From contig CAKRJK010000013.1 of the NCBI GenBank assembly GCA_934351705.1, positions 1 to 12,532 of the forward strand: a DNA stretch of 12,532 bases, given 5' to 3'. A program made the position numbers and the translations under genes. Shown here piece after piece: positions 1-7,113 of the stretch (the first letter of the stretch is position 1; each line of letters begins with the position of its first letter). The DNA is from an uncultured Lachnospiraceae bacterium. GTDB taxonomy: Bacteria > Bacillota > Clostridia > Lachnospirales > Lachnospiraceae. Under the pieces are notes generated by a model that saw nothing but the letters and a program-made list of their open reading frames with translations, did no database searches and was not told the origin of the DNA.

Positions 1-2
1 AT

Positions 3-8
3 AAGGAG
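3..8 (+). promoter_or_regulatory. Ribosome binding site of cheY
   Basis: AAGGAG lies 8 bases before the ATG at 17, a near-ideal Shine-Dalgarno sequence. Only 16 bases precede cheY in the window. The TAA at 2-4 could be the stop of the upstream gene, which in related operons is fliN/fliY, but this cannot be shown from here. Confidence 0.85.
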
Positions 9-16
9 ATAATAAC

Positions 17-379
17 ATGGCAAAGAATATTTTAATTTGTGATGACGCAGCATTTATGAGAATGATGATCAAAGACATTCTCACAAAAAACGGCTATAAC
101 ATCGCCGGAGAGGCAGAGAATGGTTTAAAAGCCGTTGAGAAGTACAATGAGACAAATCCTGATCTGGTATTGATGGACATTACCATGCCGGAGATGGATG
201 GAATCCAGGCATTGAAAAAAATCAGAGAGGCAGATCCGAATGCGGCAATCATCATGTGTTCAGCTATGGGACAGCAGGCGATGGTTATCGAGGCTATCCA
301 GTCCGGAGCAAAGGATTTTATCGTAAAACCGTTTCAGGCAGAACGTGTTATAGAGGCTGTCAAAAAAGTAGTTGGTTAA
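17..379 (+). CDS. cheY: Chemotaxis response regulator CheY
   Basis: This is a single receiver-domain protein of 120 residues with no output domain, the usual CheY size. Acidic pocket residues D9 and D10, phosphoacceptor D54 (in MDITMPEMDG), S82 of the MCSAMGQQ segment and K104 (in IVKPF) are all visible. The N-terminal ICDDAAFMRMMIKDIL stretch and the MCSAMGQQ segment are characteristic of Bacillus/Clostridia CheY. From knowledge of the family, CheA phosphorylates D54 and CheY-P binds the motor switch (FliM, and FliY where present) to change rotation; in Bacillus it promotes counter-clockwise rotation. The gene lies ahead of the export-gate genes, as in the Bacillus fla/che operon, and 8 kb away from cheBAW. 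The ATG at 17 has a strong ribosome binding site. Confidence 0.97.
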   Translation: MAKNILICDDAAFMRMMIKDILTKNGYNIAGEAENGLKAVEKYNETNPDLVLMDITMPEMDGIQALKKIREADPNAAIIMCSAMGQQAMVIEAIQSGAKDFIVKPFQAERVIEAVKKVVG

Positions 380-380
380 T

Positions 381-764
381 ATGTTATTGTTACAGATGAA
401 GACTTCCAGCTTCAGTAACTTTATGCAGCTGATGGGAGTACTGTTGATTTTTCTTTTTGTTCTGGCATTAACTTATGTTACGACAAAGTGGATTGCCAAT
501 TATCAGAAAGGAAAGTCATACAATAAAAATCTCAGGGTAATCGAAACACTGCGGCTGACACAGAACAAGTACATACAGATTGTGGAAGCGGGTGACGTTT
601 ATCTGGTGATCGGCGTGGGAAAAGATGAGATTACCATGCTGACTACATTAACAGAGGAACAGTTAAAAGATTTAGATACCTATGAGGTTCAGAAACAAAC
701 AGAGGCAGGAGAGAATTTTCAGGACATTCTGAACAAGATAAAAAAACGCCTGCCAAAGAAGTAG
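381..764 (+). CDS. fliO: Flagellar biosynthesis protein FliO
   Basis: This small bitopic membrane protein has 127 residues from the ATG at 381. One hydrophobic segment lies at about residues 17-34 (LMGVLLIFLFVLALTYV). It is followed by a basic stretch and a cytoplasmic domain (LRVIETLRLTQNKYIQIVEA, then VYLVIGVGKDE) typical of the FliO/FliZ family. FliO is a poorly conserved factor that stabilises FliP during export-gate assembly. Identification rests on the domain pattern plus its position directly before fliP. The start is uncertain: the ATG at 381 follows the cheY stop by one base with no clear Shine-Dalgarno sequence, which suggests coupling to cheY. A TTG at 372 would overlap cheY, and the ATG at 396 would also leave the membrane segment intact. 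Confidence 0.88.
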   Translation: MLLLQMKTSSFSNFMQLMGVLLIFLFVLALTYVTTKWIANYQKGKSYNKNLRVIETLRLTQNKYIQIVEAGDVYLVIGVGKDEITMLTTLTEEQLKDLDTYEVQKQTEAGENFQDILNKIKKRLPKK

Positions 765-773
765 GCAGATAAG

Positions 774-1595
774 ATGAAGAAATTCAAAAAGGGATATTGT
801 ATTTTTTCCGTGGTTTTTGCGGCAATGGTACTTGCATTGACAATCGGCTTTTTTGTTCCGCAGAGAGTTTATGCAGCACCGGCGTCCGAAGAACAGAGGA
901 CAGAGATTATGGCGACGGCATCAGGCGATGCAAACAAAGGACTTTCAATTGTGTACAATAATGACGAGGGAAGTCTTTCGGCACCGATCCGTATCTTGTT
1001 AGTGTTGACTGTGATTACGCTGGCACCGTCCATTTTAATCATGCTGACTTCGTTCACAAGAATCATTGTGGTGTTACATTTTTTGCGAAGTGCAATCGGT
1101 ACGCAGACATCTCCGCCAAATCAGGTGTTGATCGGTTTGGCGTTGTTCTTGACTTTGTTTATCATGACTCCTGTTTTTTCACAGGTAAATGAGAATGCGA
1201 TCAAACCGCTGGATGCGGGTGAGATTACGCAGGAACAGGCATTTGAGGCAGGTATGCAGCCGATTCGTGAATTTATGTACGGACAGACGCAGGTAAAAGA
1301 CATTAACCTGTTCTGCGAAATTGCGGAAGTGACTTATGAGGATAAATCAGAGATACCGACCACCGTGTTGATACCGGCATTTATCATCAGTGAATTGCGA
1401 ACAGCGTTTATTATCGGATTTTTGATTTATATTCCGTTTATCGTAATTGATATGGTAGTGTCATCCATCCTGATGTCAATGGGTATGATGATGCTCCCGC
1501 CGACAACGATTTCCTTGCCGTTTAAGATTCTTTTGTTTATCTTAGCGGATGGCTGGGAACTGGTAATCGGCAACTTGGTAAAGACGTTTTACTGA
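774..1595 (+). CDS. fliP: Flagellar export-gate channel protein FliP
   Basis: FliP is a main subunit of the FliP5-FliQ4-FliR1 export channel in the membrane of the flagellar basal body. The 273-residue protein starts with a cleavable-looking signal peptide: basic MKKFKKG, a hydrophobic core at about 11-28, and a probable cut after VYA at residue 34. A short extracytoplasmic region follows. The family signature is clear: RIIVVLHFLRSAIGTQ at 96-111 continuing through SPPNQVLIGLALFLTLF to MTPV at 131-134. Near the C-terminus are IPAFIISELRTAF and MMLPPTTISLPFK, and then the last membrane segment, LLFILADGWELVIGNLVKTF. Four mature membrane segments fit the family. The gene begins 9 bases after fliO with only a weak AAGAAG-like ribosome site. 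No truncation is seen. Confidence 0.97.
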   Translation: MKKFKKGYCIFSVVFAAMVLALTIGFFVPQRVYAAPASEEQRTEIMATASGDANKGLSIVYNNDEGSLSAPIRILLVLTVITLAPSILIMLTSFTRIIVVLHFLRSAIGTQTSPPNQVLIGLALFLTLFIMTPVFSQVNENAIKPLDAGEITQEQAFEAGMQPIREFMYGQTQVKDINLFCEIAEVTYEDKSEIPTTVLIPAFIISELRTAFIIGFLIYIPFIVIDMVVSSILMSMGMMMLPPTTISLPFKILLFILADGWELVIGNLVKTFY

Positions 1596-1603
1596 TGTAA
1601 ATT

Positions 1604-1611
1604 AGGAAAGG
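1604..1611 (+). promoter_or_regulatory. Ribosome binding site that fixes the fliQ start
   Basis: AGGAAAGG ends 9 bases before the ATG at 1621, a normal spacing. A GTG at 1612 in the same frame directly abuts this sequence and so could not use it. The site therefore favours ATG 1621 as the fliQ start. Confidence 0.7.
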
Positions 1612-1620
1612 GTGACAGAG

Positions 1621-1893
1621 ATGATTACACAGGGAGAAGTACTGGATATAGCAAGCCAGACCATTTATACGATTATCATAGTATCGGCACCGCTACTGTT
1701 GGTGTCTTTGATCGTCGGACTGATTGTCAGCATCTTTCAGACAGTAACCTCCATACAGGAGCAGACATTGACGTTTGTGCCTAAGATTCTTGCGGTTTTT
1801 GCGGGACTTATGCTTTTCGGTTCCTGGATGCTTACCCGGTTAACAGAATATGTCACGAATTTATGGTCTAATTTTGGGGTATATCTGAGTTAG
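1621..1893 (+). CDS. fliQ: Flagellar export-gate protein FliQ
   Basis: FliQ is the small subunit of the FliP/FliQ/FliR export channel. The protein has 90 residues from ATG 1621, close to the usual 86-90, and consists of two hydrophobic hairpin helices (about 15-38 and 52-74). The conserved segment between them reads SIFQTVTSIQEQTLTFVPK (residues 37-55), diagnostic for the FliQ/SctS family. An in-frame GTG at 1612 would add three residues, but the Shine-Dalgarno position and family length both favour 1621. The gene lies between fliP and fliR as expected, with a 25-base gap before the ATG and 5 bases after the stop. Confidence 0.96.
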   Translation: MITQGEVLDIASQTIYTIIIVSAPLLLVSLIVGLIVSIFQTVTSIQEQTLTFVPKILAVFAGLMLFGSWMLTRLTEYVTNLWSNFGVYLS

Positions 1894-1898
1894 ATATT

Positions 1899-2678
1899 AT
1901 GGTAAATTTGAGTTTTTCACTAGTTACATTTGAATATTTTTTGATGATATTAGTCAGAGTGGCAACATTTATGTTTATTGCCCCCTTTTTTGGGATGACC
2001 AACACACCGTTTCGGGTAAAAATCGGGTTTTCGGTATTTGTGACTATTATTTTGTTCCAGATTTTACCGAAAACTGCGTTGGATTATCAGGGAGTGTTTG
2101 GATATGCCGTTATCATCATCAAGGAGGGAATTACAGGATTGCTGATTGGATTTGCGGCAAACATTTGTAATTCCATTATTTTATTAGCGGGAAATATGAT
2201 TGATATGGAAATCGGTATGTCAATGGCGACCGTGTTTGATCCTATGACAAATTCACAGGTCAATATTACCGGTAATCTGTACAATTATTTTTTGTTGATG
2301 CTTCTGGTTATAACAGATATGCATCACTATATATTGAATGCGATGGTGGATTCGTATAAACTGATTCCTATCGCGGGGCAGAATTTTGATTGGGAGCATT
2401 TGTTCTCATCTTTTCTGATGTTTGTGACAGATTTGTTTGTCATAGCATTTCGGATTATTCTGCCGATTTTTGTGGTCAGTATGATTTTGAATGCGATTCT
2501 CGGAATTATGGCGAAAGTCGCACCACAGATGAATATGTTTGCAGTTGGTATGCAGCTGAAGGTTTTGGTTGGATTCATAGTTTTGTTCCTGACCATCAGA
2601 CTATTGCCGAATATCTCGAATTTTATTTTTACGGAAATGAAAAAGGTGATGGTGGCATTTATAGAAGGAATGTATTGA
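1899..2678 (+). CDS. fliR: Flagellar export-gate protein FliR
   Basis: FliR is the single-copy subunit that caps the FliP/FliQ channel. It is a 259-residue, highly hydrophobic protein with about six membrane segments and the usual family length. Recognisable family stretches are the early NTPFRVKIGFSVFVTIIL, the central GLLIGFAANICNSIILLAGN followed by MIDMEIGMSMATVFDPMTN, and the late APQMNMFAVGMQLKVLVGF. The ATG at 1899 begins 5 bases after the fliQ stop and has no evident Shine-Dalgarno sequence, so translation probably depends on ribosomes finishing fliQ. The protein is not fused to FlhB, unlike in some clostridia where a FliR-FlhB fusion occurs; here the genes are separate but only one base apart. 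Confidence 0.96.
   Translation: MVNLSFSLVTFEYFLMILVRVATFMFIAPFFGMTNTPFRVKIGFSVFVTIILFQILPKTALDYQGVFGYAVIIIKEGITGLLIGFAANICNSIILLAGNMIDMEIGMSMATVFDPMTNSQVNITGNLYNYFLLMLLVITDMHHYILNAMVDSYKLIPIAGQNFDWEHLFSSFLMFVTDLFVIAFRIILPIFVVSMILNAILGIMAKVAPQMNMFAVGMQLKVLVGFIVLFLTIRLLPNISNFIFTEMKKVMVAFIEGMY
2664..2669 (+). promoter_or_regulatory. Ribosome binding site for the TTG start of flhB
   Basis: GAAGGA, inside the last codons of fliR, lies 10 bases before the TTG at 2680. It supports this unusual start codon; the next in-frame TTG at 2701 has only an AAAGAAAAG stretch upstream. Confidence 0.6.
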
Positions 2679-2679
2679 T

Positions 2680-3807
2680 TTGAAAGAAAAGAATCTCTGC
2701 TTGGAATACCAGCTTCAATGGTTTGCCAAAGACGGTCCCGGCGGTGAAAAGACAGAGCCGGCAACCGCCAAGAAATTAAAAGACGCCAGAGAAGAGGGTA
2801 AGATTGCAAAGAGTAAAGAGTTAAATTCCGCAATGGATTTGATCGCACTCTTTCTGATATTGAAAATATTTATTTCTTATGTCGGCAATGGATTTTTGGA
2901 GGAATTTCCGGCAGTTTACAGTAAGATACCGGAGGTTGCCATGATTGGCGGCAAAGAGATGAGTTCACATACGATCATGCAGATCATGCGGATGAGTATG
3001 TGGGATTCTATCAAGATCATGATTCCTTTTCTGGTGATAGGGTTGATTGTGGCTGTCCTGGTCAGCCTTGTGCAGGTGGGATGGCAGATTAGTACAAAAC
3101 CTATGCAGCCGAAGCTGGACAAGTTTAATCCTATTAATGGGTTTAAGCGGATGTTTTCAAAAGAGGCTGTTTTTGAACTAGTCAAATCAATTCTTAAAAT
3201 AGCATTGATCGCCTATGTCACATACAGTTGTATCAAAGATGAGCAGGACAACTTGTTTATTCTCTATGAGATACCGCTTTCACAGGCCATTGTATTATGT
3301 GGAAACATTATCATCAATACAGGTCTGAAGATCAGTCTGGTATATCTGATAGTCGGTATTGCGGACTGGGCATATCAAAAACATAAATTTAACGAAGACA
3401 TGAAGATGACCAAGCAGGAGGTCCGGGATGAATTCAAGAATACAGAAGGAAATCCCGAGATTAAAAGTCGTCAGCGACAGAGAATGCGTGAGGTATCCCA
3501 ACGCCGTATGATGCAGGATATTCCAAACGCGGATGTCGTAATCACCAACCCGACGCATTTGTCGGTAGCAATCGCCTATGACAATGAGAAGGCAAAAGCA
3601 CCGATCGTCCTTGCAAAAGGAGAAGATTATCTGGCAATGAAGATTCGGGAGCTGGCAAGAGAAAATGACGTCGAGATTGTAGAAAACAAACCATTGGCAA
3701 GAACCTTGTATGCAACGGTTGAGGTGGGAGAGGAGATTCCGCCGGAGTTGTATCAGGCAGTTGCAGAGGTGCTGGCAATGGTATACCATATGAAGCATAA
3801 GGATTAG
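2680..3807 (+). CDS. flhB: Flagellar export switch protein FlhB
   Basis: FlhB is the export-gate component that switches substrate specificity from rod/hook to filament proteins. The 375-residue protein (family about 350-380) opens with the Gram-positive FlhB box QLQWFA (11-16) and EKTEPATAKKLKDAREEG (23-40). A transmembrane domain of about four segments follows, and then a cytoplasmic domain. The autocleavage motif NPTH is at residues 290-293; known FlhB proteins self-cleave between N and P, which here would give an 85-residue C-terminal fragment. The start is TTG at 2680, one base after the fliR stop: no ATG or GTG keeps the conserved N-terminal box, and a ribosome site lies at proper distance. 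The low-efficiency start plus coupling may hold FlhB at low copy (inference). Confidence 0.95.
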   Translation: MKEKNLCLEYQLQWFAKDGPGGEKTEPATAKKLKDAREEGKIAKSKELNSAMDLIALFLILKIFISYVGNGFLEEFPAVYSKIPEVAMIGGKEMSSHTIMQIMRMSMWDSIKIMIPFLVIGLIVAVLVSLVQVGWQISTKPMQPKLDKFNPINGFKRMFSKEAVFELVKSILKIALIAYVTYSCIKDEQDNLFILYEIPLSQAIVLCGNIIINTGLKISLVYLIVGIADWAYQKHKFNEDMKMTKQEVRDEFKNTEGNPEIKSRQRQRMREVSQRRMMQDIPNADVVITNPTHLSVAIAYDNEKAKAPIVLAKGEDYLAMKIRELARENDVEIVENKPLARTLYATVEVGEEIPPELYQAVAEVLAMVYHMKHKD

Positions 3808-3813
3808 GATACG

Positions 3814-3821
3814 AAAGGAGG
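3814..3821 (+). promoter_or_regulatory. Strong ribosome binding site of flhA
   Basis: AAAGGAGG lies 8 bases before the ATG at 3830. It is one of the strongest Shine-Dalgarno sequences in the window, in contrast to the weak or absent sites of fliO, fliP, fliR and flhB just upstream. Independent and higher initiation fits the nine-copy FlhA ring known from structural work (inference). Confidence 0.85.
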
Positions 3822-3829
3822 AAATAACC

Positions 3830-5863
3830 ATGAAAAAGACGGATTTAGGAATTGCGGCATATCTGTTATGTGCGGTTATTTTCTTTATTATTCCGATTCC
3901 AAGCATCCTTCTGGATGTTATGCTTGCAATCAACATTTCCATTTCGTTGATTATTCTGTTTAATGCGTTGTTTGCGAAGGAAGTACTGGATATGTCTTTC
4001 TTCCCGACGTTGCTGTTATTTACCACTATTTTTCGTATTTCACTGAACGTATCGTCCACCCGTTTGATCTTAACAACAGGTTCTCCGGGTAATGTCGTAG
4101 AGACGTTCGGTAGTTTCGTCGGCGGCGGAGATATGATCATCGGTGCCATTATTTTCGTTGTGTTGATCTTGATTCAGTTTATCGTAATCAACAAAGGTTC
4201 GGAACGTGTATCCGAGGTAACTGCCCGATTCACGTTGGATGCTATGCCGGGTAAACAGATGGCAATCGATGCGGATCTGAATACGGGAGCAATTAACGAG
4301 AAACAGGCGAGAGAACGCCGCGATAAGATTCAGGCAGAATCCAGCTTCTTCGGAGCCATGGATGGTGCTACGAAGTATGTAAAAGGAGATGCGACCGCAG
4401 GTCTGGTTATTACTTTGATCAACTTAGTCGGCGGTACGGCAATGGGAGTTACCAGACAGGGACTGGTGTTTGCGGATGCCATTCAGCAGTATGGTATACT
4501 GACGATTGGTGACGGTCTGGTCAGCCAGATACCATCTCTTTTGATCTCACTATCTACCGGTATTTTAGTCACCAAAGGCTCAAAAGAGGCAGACTTTAGC
4601 GATATGCTGGTAAAACAGTTATTCGGTATTCCGAAAGTATTGATTCTGGTAGGTGCGGCGTTGAGCTTTCTGGGAATTGTAACACCGTTGAATCCGGTTC
4701 TCTTTGTCGGACTCGGTGCGGCATTTATTTTATCCGGTAAGAAGATGAAGGATACCATAGGAATAGAAAATATTGAGGAGGAAGCCGCCGAGGAAGAAGC
4801 GGAGGCGGAAGAGATCCGAAGGCCGGAGAATGTCACCTCGCTGTTGCAGGTGGATCCGATCGAGTTAGAGTTTGGATACGGTATTATTCCGCTTGCTGAT
4901 GTCAATCAGGGCGGTGACCTGTTAGACCGTGTCGTTATGATCAGGCGGCAGATTGCATTAGAACTCGGTACGGTTGTACCGATCATCCGCTTAAGAGATA
5001 ATATTCAGTTGAACCCAAATCAGTATATCATTAAAATAAAGGGCATTCAGGTGACAGAAGGCGAGATTTTATTTGACCATTACATGGCGATGAATCCGGG
5101 CTATGTCACGGAGGAGATTACCGGTATTCCGACTTACGAACCGTCGTTCCATCTTCCGGCACTCTGGATCACGGAGAGTCAGAGAGAGAGGGCGGAAAGT
5201 CTCGGATATACAGTGGTGGATCCGCCGTCGATCATCGCCACACATCTGACAGAGGTGATTAAGAGCCATATTGCGGAACTGCTCACCAGACAGGACGTAC
5301 AGAACCTTGTCAACAATATTAAAGAGAGCAACCCTGCACTTGTGGACGAGTTGATACCGAAGCTCTTAGGATTGGGTGAGATACAAAAAGTACTGCAAAA
5401 TTTATTGCGGGAAGGCATTTCCATTCGAGATTTGCTGACAATTTTTGAGACACTTGCAGACCATGCGGCAACGTCGAGGGATACCGATGTGTTGACGGAA
5501 TATGTGCGTCAGAGTTTAAAACGTGCGATTTCCACCAAATATTTCCCGGCAAACGAGGTGACAAGCGTAGTGACATTGGATCCGAAGATAGAGCAGGATA
5601 TTATGTCCTCCGTAAAACAGACCGAGCAGGGAGCGTACCTGACACTGGACCCGGAGAAGACGAGAGCCATTATGCAGTCGGTGGAGACAGAGGTTTCCAA
5701 ACTTGAGGAGATGGGTAAGAATCCGATTATCGTGACATCTCCGATCGTGCGAATGTACTTCAAAAAATTGACAGAAGAATATTTTAAAGATTTAATTGTA
5801 ATTTCTTACAATGAGGTAGAACCTGATGTAGAATTACAATCGGTAGGGATGGTGACTAACTAA
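3830..5863 (+). CDS. flhA: Flagellar export-gate protein FlhA
   Basis: FlhA is the large export-gate protein, forming a nonameric ring that docks chaperone-substrate complexes and uses proton motive force. The 677-residue length is normal. The N-terminal half holds about eight membrane segments with the highly conserved FHIPEP-family stretch TTIFRISLNVSSTRLILTTG. The cytoplasmic FHIPEP loop includes VSEVTARFTLDAMPGKQMAI, DADLNTGAI and ERRDKIQAESSFFGAMDG. A Glu-rich linker (residues 313-328, ten Glu of sixteen) leads to the soluble C-terminal domain, with VVDPPSIIATHLTEVIKSH and, near the end, a YFKDLIVISYNEVEP segment. The flagellar identity, as opposed to a virulence-type SctV, follows from the neighbours. 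The stop shares its last A with the flhF start (TAATG). Confidence 0.97.
   Translation: MKKTDLGIAAYLLCAVIFFIIPIPSILLDVMLAINISISLIILFNALFAKEVLDMSFFPTLLLFTTIFRISLNVSSTRLILTTGSPGNVVETFGSFVGGGDMIIGAIIFVVLILIQFIVINKGSERVSEVTARFTLDAMPGKQMAIDADLNTGAINEKQARERRDKIQAESSFFGAMDGATKYVKGDATAGLVITLINLVGGTAMGVTRQGLVFADAIQQYGILTIGDGLVSQIPSLLISLSTGILVTKGSKEADFSDMLVKQLFGIPKVLILVGAALSFLGIVTPLNPVLFVGLGAAFILSGKKMKDTIGIENIEEEAAEEEAEAEEIRRPENVTSLLQVDPIELEFGYGIIPLADVNQGGDLLDRVVMIRRQIALELGTVVPIIRLRDNIQLNPNQYIIKIKGIQVTEGEILFDHYMAMNPGYVTEEITGIPTYEPSFHLPALWITESQRERAESLGYTVVDPPSIIATHLTEVIKSHIAELLTRQDVQNLVNNIKESNPALVDELIPKLLGLGEIQKVLQNLLREGISIRDLLTIFETLADHAATSRDTDVLTEYVRQSLKRAISTKYFPANEVTSVVTLDPKIEQDIMSSVKQTEQGAYLTLDPEKTRAIMQSVETEVSKLEEMGKNPIIVTSPIVRMYFKKLTEEYFKDLIVISYNEVEPDVELQSVGMVTN
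5768..5796 (+). promoter_or_regulatory. Possible internal SigA-type promoter within flhA
   Basis: TTGACA at 5768-5773 (perfect -35) is followed after exactly 17 bases by TTTAAT at 5791-5796 (5 of 6 to the -10 consensus). A start near 5803 would give a leader of about 60 bases before flhF. The DNA also encodes a conserved stretch of the FlhA C-terminus, so the match may be chance. No experimental support can be seen from sequence. Confidence 0.3.
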
Positions 5864-7110
5864 TGACAATTAACAAGTTTCAAGGAAAAACAGAAGAGGA
5901 AGCGGTAGAAAAAGCAAAGGCACAGATGGGCGAAGACGTAGTAATTATGAACGTCAAGATCATTAAGGCAAAAGGCATAGCAAGTCTGTTCAAAAAAGAC
6001 ACTTACGAGGTGACTGCCGCAAAAGAAGAGACAGAACGGGGAAATAACCTTGCGGGATTTACATCACCGCTCAAGCTGCATGAGCAGATCAATCTGGCGG
6101 CAGACGAACCGATTACGGTACCGCCGTATGAACGTAAGGCAGAGGAAAAGAAAGAACAAAAAAATGATATTTTTGCCGAAATTTTAAACGAAAAAAGACC
6201 GGATACCGAGGATATTGAAAAGCGTCTGGAAGATTTGCAGAATATGATAGAATACCGTTTTTCCGAGGAAGAACACAAGGACGAGCCGAAAGAGGAACGC
6301 CCGCAGGATAAAGCGGAGAGTTTTCAGTTTGTAAAAATGCTTTACAAGACATTATTACAAAACGAGGTGAATGAGAAGTATGCCAACCAGATTTTAGATG
6401 AGCTGGAAGGTGTGATGAAAAAGGGAAACAGCGTAGACTATATTTTATCCAATGTCTATCAGAAAATGATCCTGAAATTCGGACAGCCAAAGACCATTGA
6501 TCTGTCTGGCAAGAAACCGAAGGTTGTATTTGTGATCGGACCGACCGGTGTCGGAAAGACGACAACCATTGCAAAAATCGCATCCAAATACAAAGTGGAG
6601 CATGATAAAAAAGTTGCTTTTTTAACGGCGGATACCTATCGTATTGCGGCGGCAGAGCAGCTTCGTACCTATGCAAATATATTAGATGAGCCGTTTTCCA
6701 TCATCTATTCCGCAGAAGAATTGAATCAGGCAATCGAGAATGTGGAGGACTATGATCTTGTACTGGTAGATACGGCGGGATTTTCACATAAGAGCGAAAA
6801 CCAGAGAGAAGAGATCAAGCATTTGATCGAAGCGGTTGACGAGAAATATGATAAGTCCGTATACTTAGTATTAAGTGCGACCACCAAATATAAGGATTTA
6901 TTGGAGATTATCGACAGCTATAAAGAGATTGCGGATTACAAAATTATCTTTACAAAATTGGACGAGACATCTACTTACGGAAATCTGCTGAATGTGAAGT
7001 TATATTCCGATGCGGAGTTATCTTATATCACAAATGGACAGAATGTGCCGGACGATATCGAAGTTTTTGACACACAAAAAATTGTAAAAAATCTGTTAGG
7101 AGGACGATAA
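5863..7110 (+). CDS. flhF: Flagellar biosynthesis GTPase FlhF
   Basis: FlhF is an SRP-family GTPase (with Ffh and FtsY) that directs where and how many flagella are built. The 415-residue protein has an N-terminal B domain (about 1-55) beginning MTINKFQGKTEEEAVEKAKA, with GEDVVIMNVK further on. A charged, Glu/Lys-rich linker of low conservation follows, then a helical N domain (about 145-215) and the G domain. The P-loop GPTGVGKTTT is at 226-235, TADTYRIAAAEQLRTYA is the SRP-specific G2/insertion region, DTAGF is at 303-307, and the guanine-specific TKLDE is at 364-368. All GTP-binding motifs are intact. The gene overlaps flhA by one base (TAATG), so it is translationally coupled, and its regulator flhG follows immediately. 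Confidence 0.97.
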   Translation: MTINKFQGKTEEEAVEKAKAQMGEDVVIMNVKIIKAKGIASLFKKDTYEVTAAKEETERGNNLAGFTSPLKLHEQINLAADEPITVPPYERKAEEKKEQKNDIFAEILNEKRPDTEDIEKRLEDLQNMIEYRFSEEEHKDEPKEERPQDKAESFQFVKMLYKTLLQNEVNEKYANQILDELEGVMKKGNSVDYILSNVYQKMILKFGQPKTIDLSGKKPKVVFVIGPTGVGKTTTIAKIASKYKVEHDKKVAFLTADTYRIAAAEQLRTYANILDEPFSIIYSAEELNQAIENVEDYDLVLVDTAGFSHKSENQREEIKHLIEAVDEKYDKSVYLVLSATTKYKDLLEIIDSYKEIADYKIIFTKLDETSTYGNLLNVKLYSDAELSYITNGQNVPDDIEVFDTQKIVKNLLGGR

Positions 7111-7113
7111 CTC

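Noticed and set aside
2560..2700. FliR-FlhB fusion as known in some clostridia
   Set aside because: A TGA stop at 2676-2678 ends fliR, and flhB is in a different frame beginning at 2680, so the genes are separate.
2327..2848. 173-codon minus-strand open frame across the fliR-flhB junction, and a 97-codon plus-strand frame at 2390-2683
   Set aside because: Both sit inside conserved FliR/FlhB coding sequence and have no family likeness or convincing initiation site.
3295..4149. 284-codon open frame on the minus strand across flhB and flhA
   Set aside because: It lies opposite two strongly conserved genes, its translation shows no recognisable family, and no ribosome site argues for it. It is a shadow of plus-strand codon usage.
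6113..6676. 187-codon minus-strand open frame opposite flhF
   Set aside because: It overlaps the FlhF linker and P-loop region entirely, and the translation has no domain pattern.
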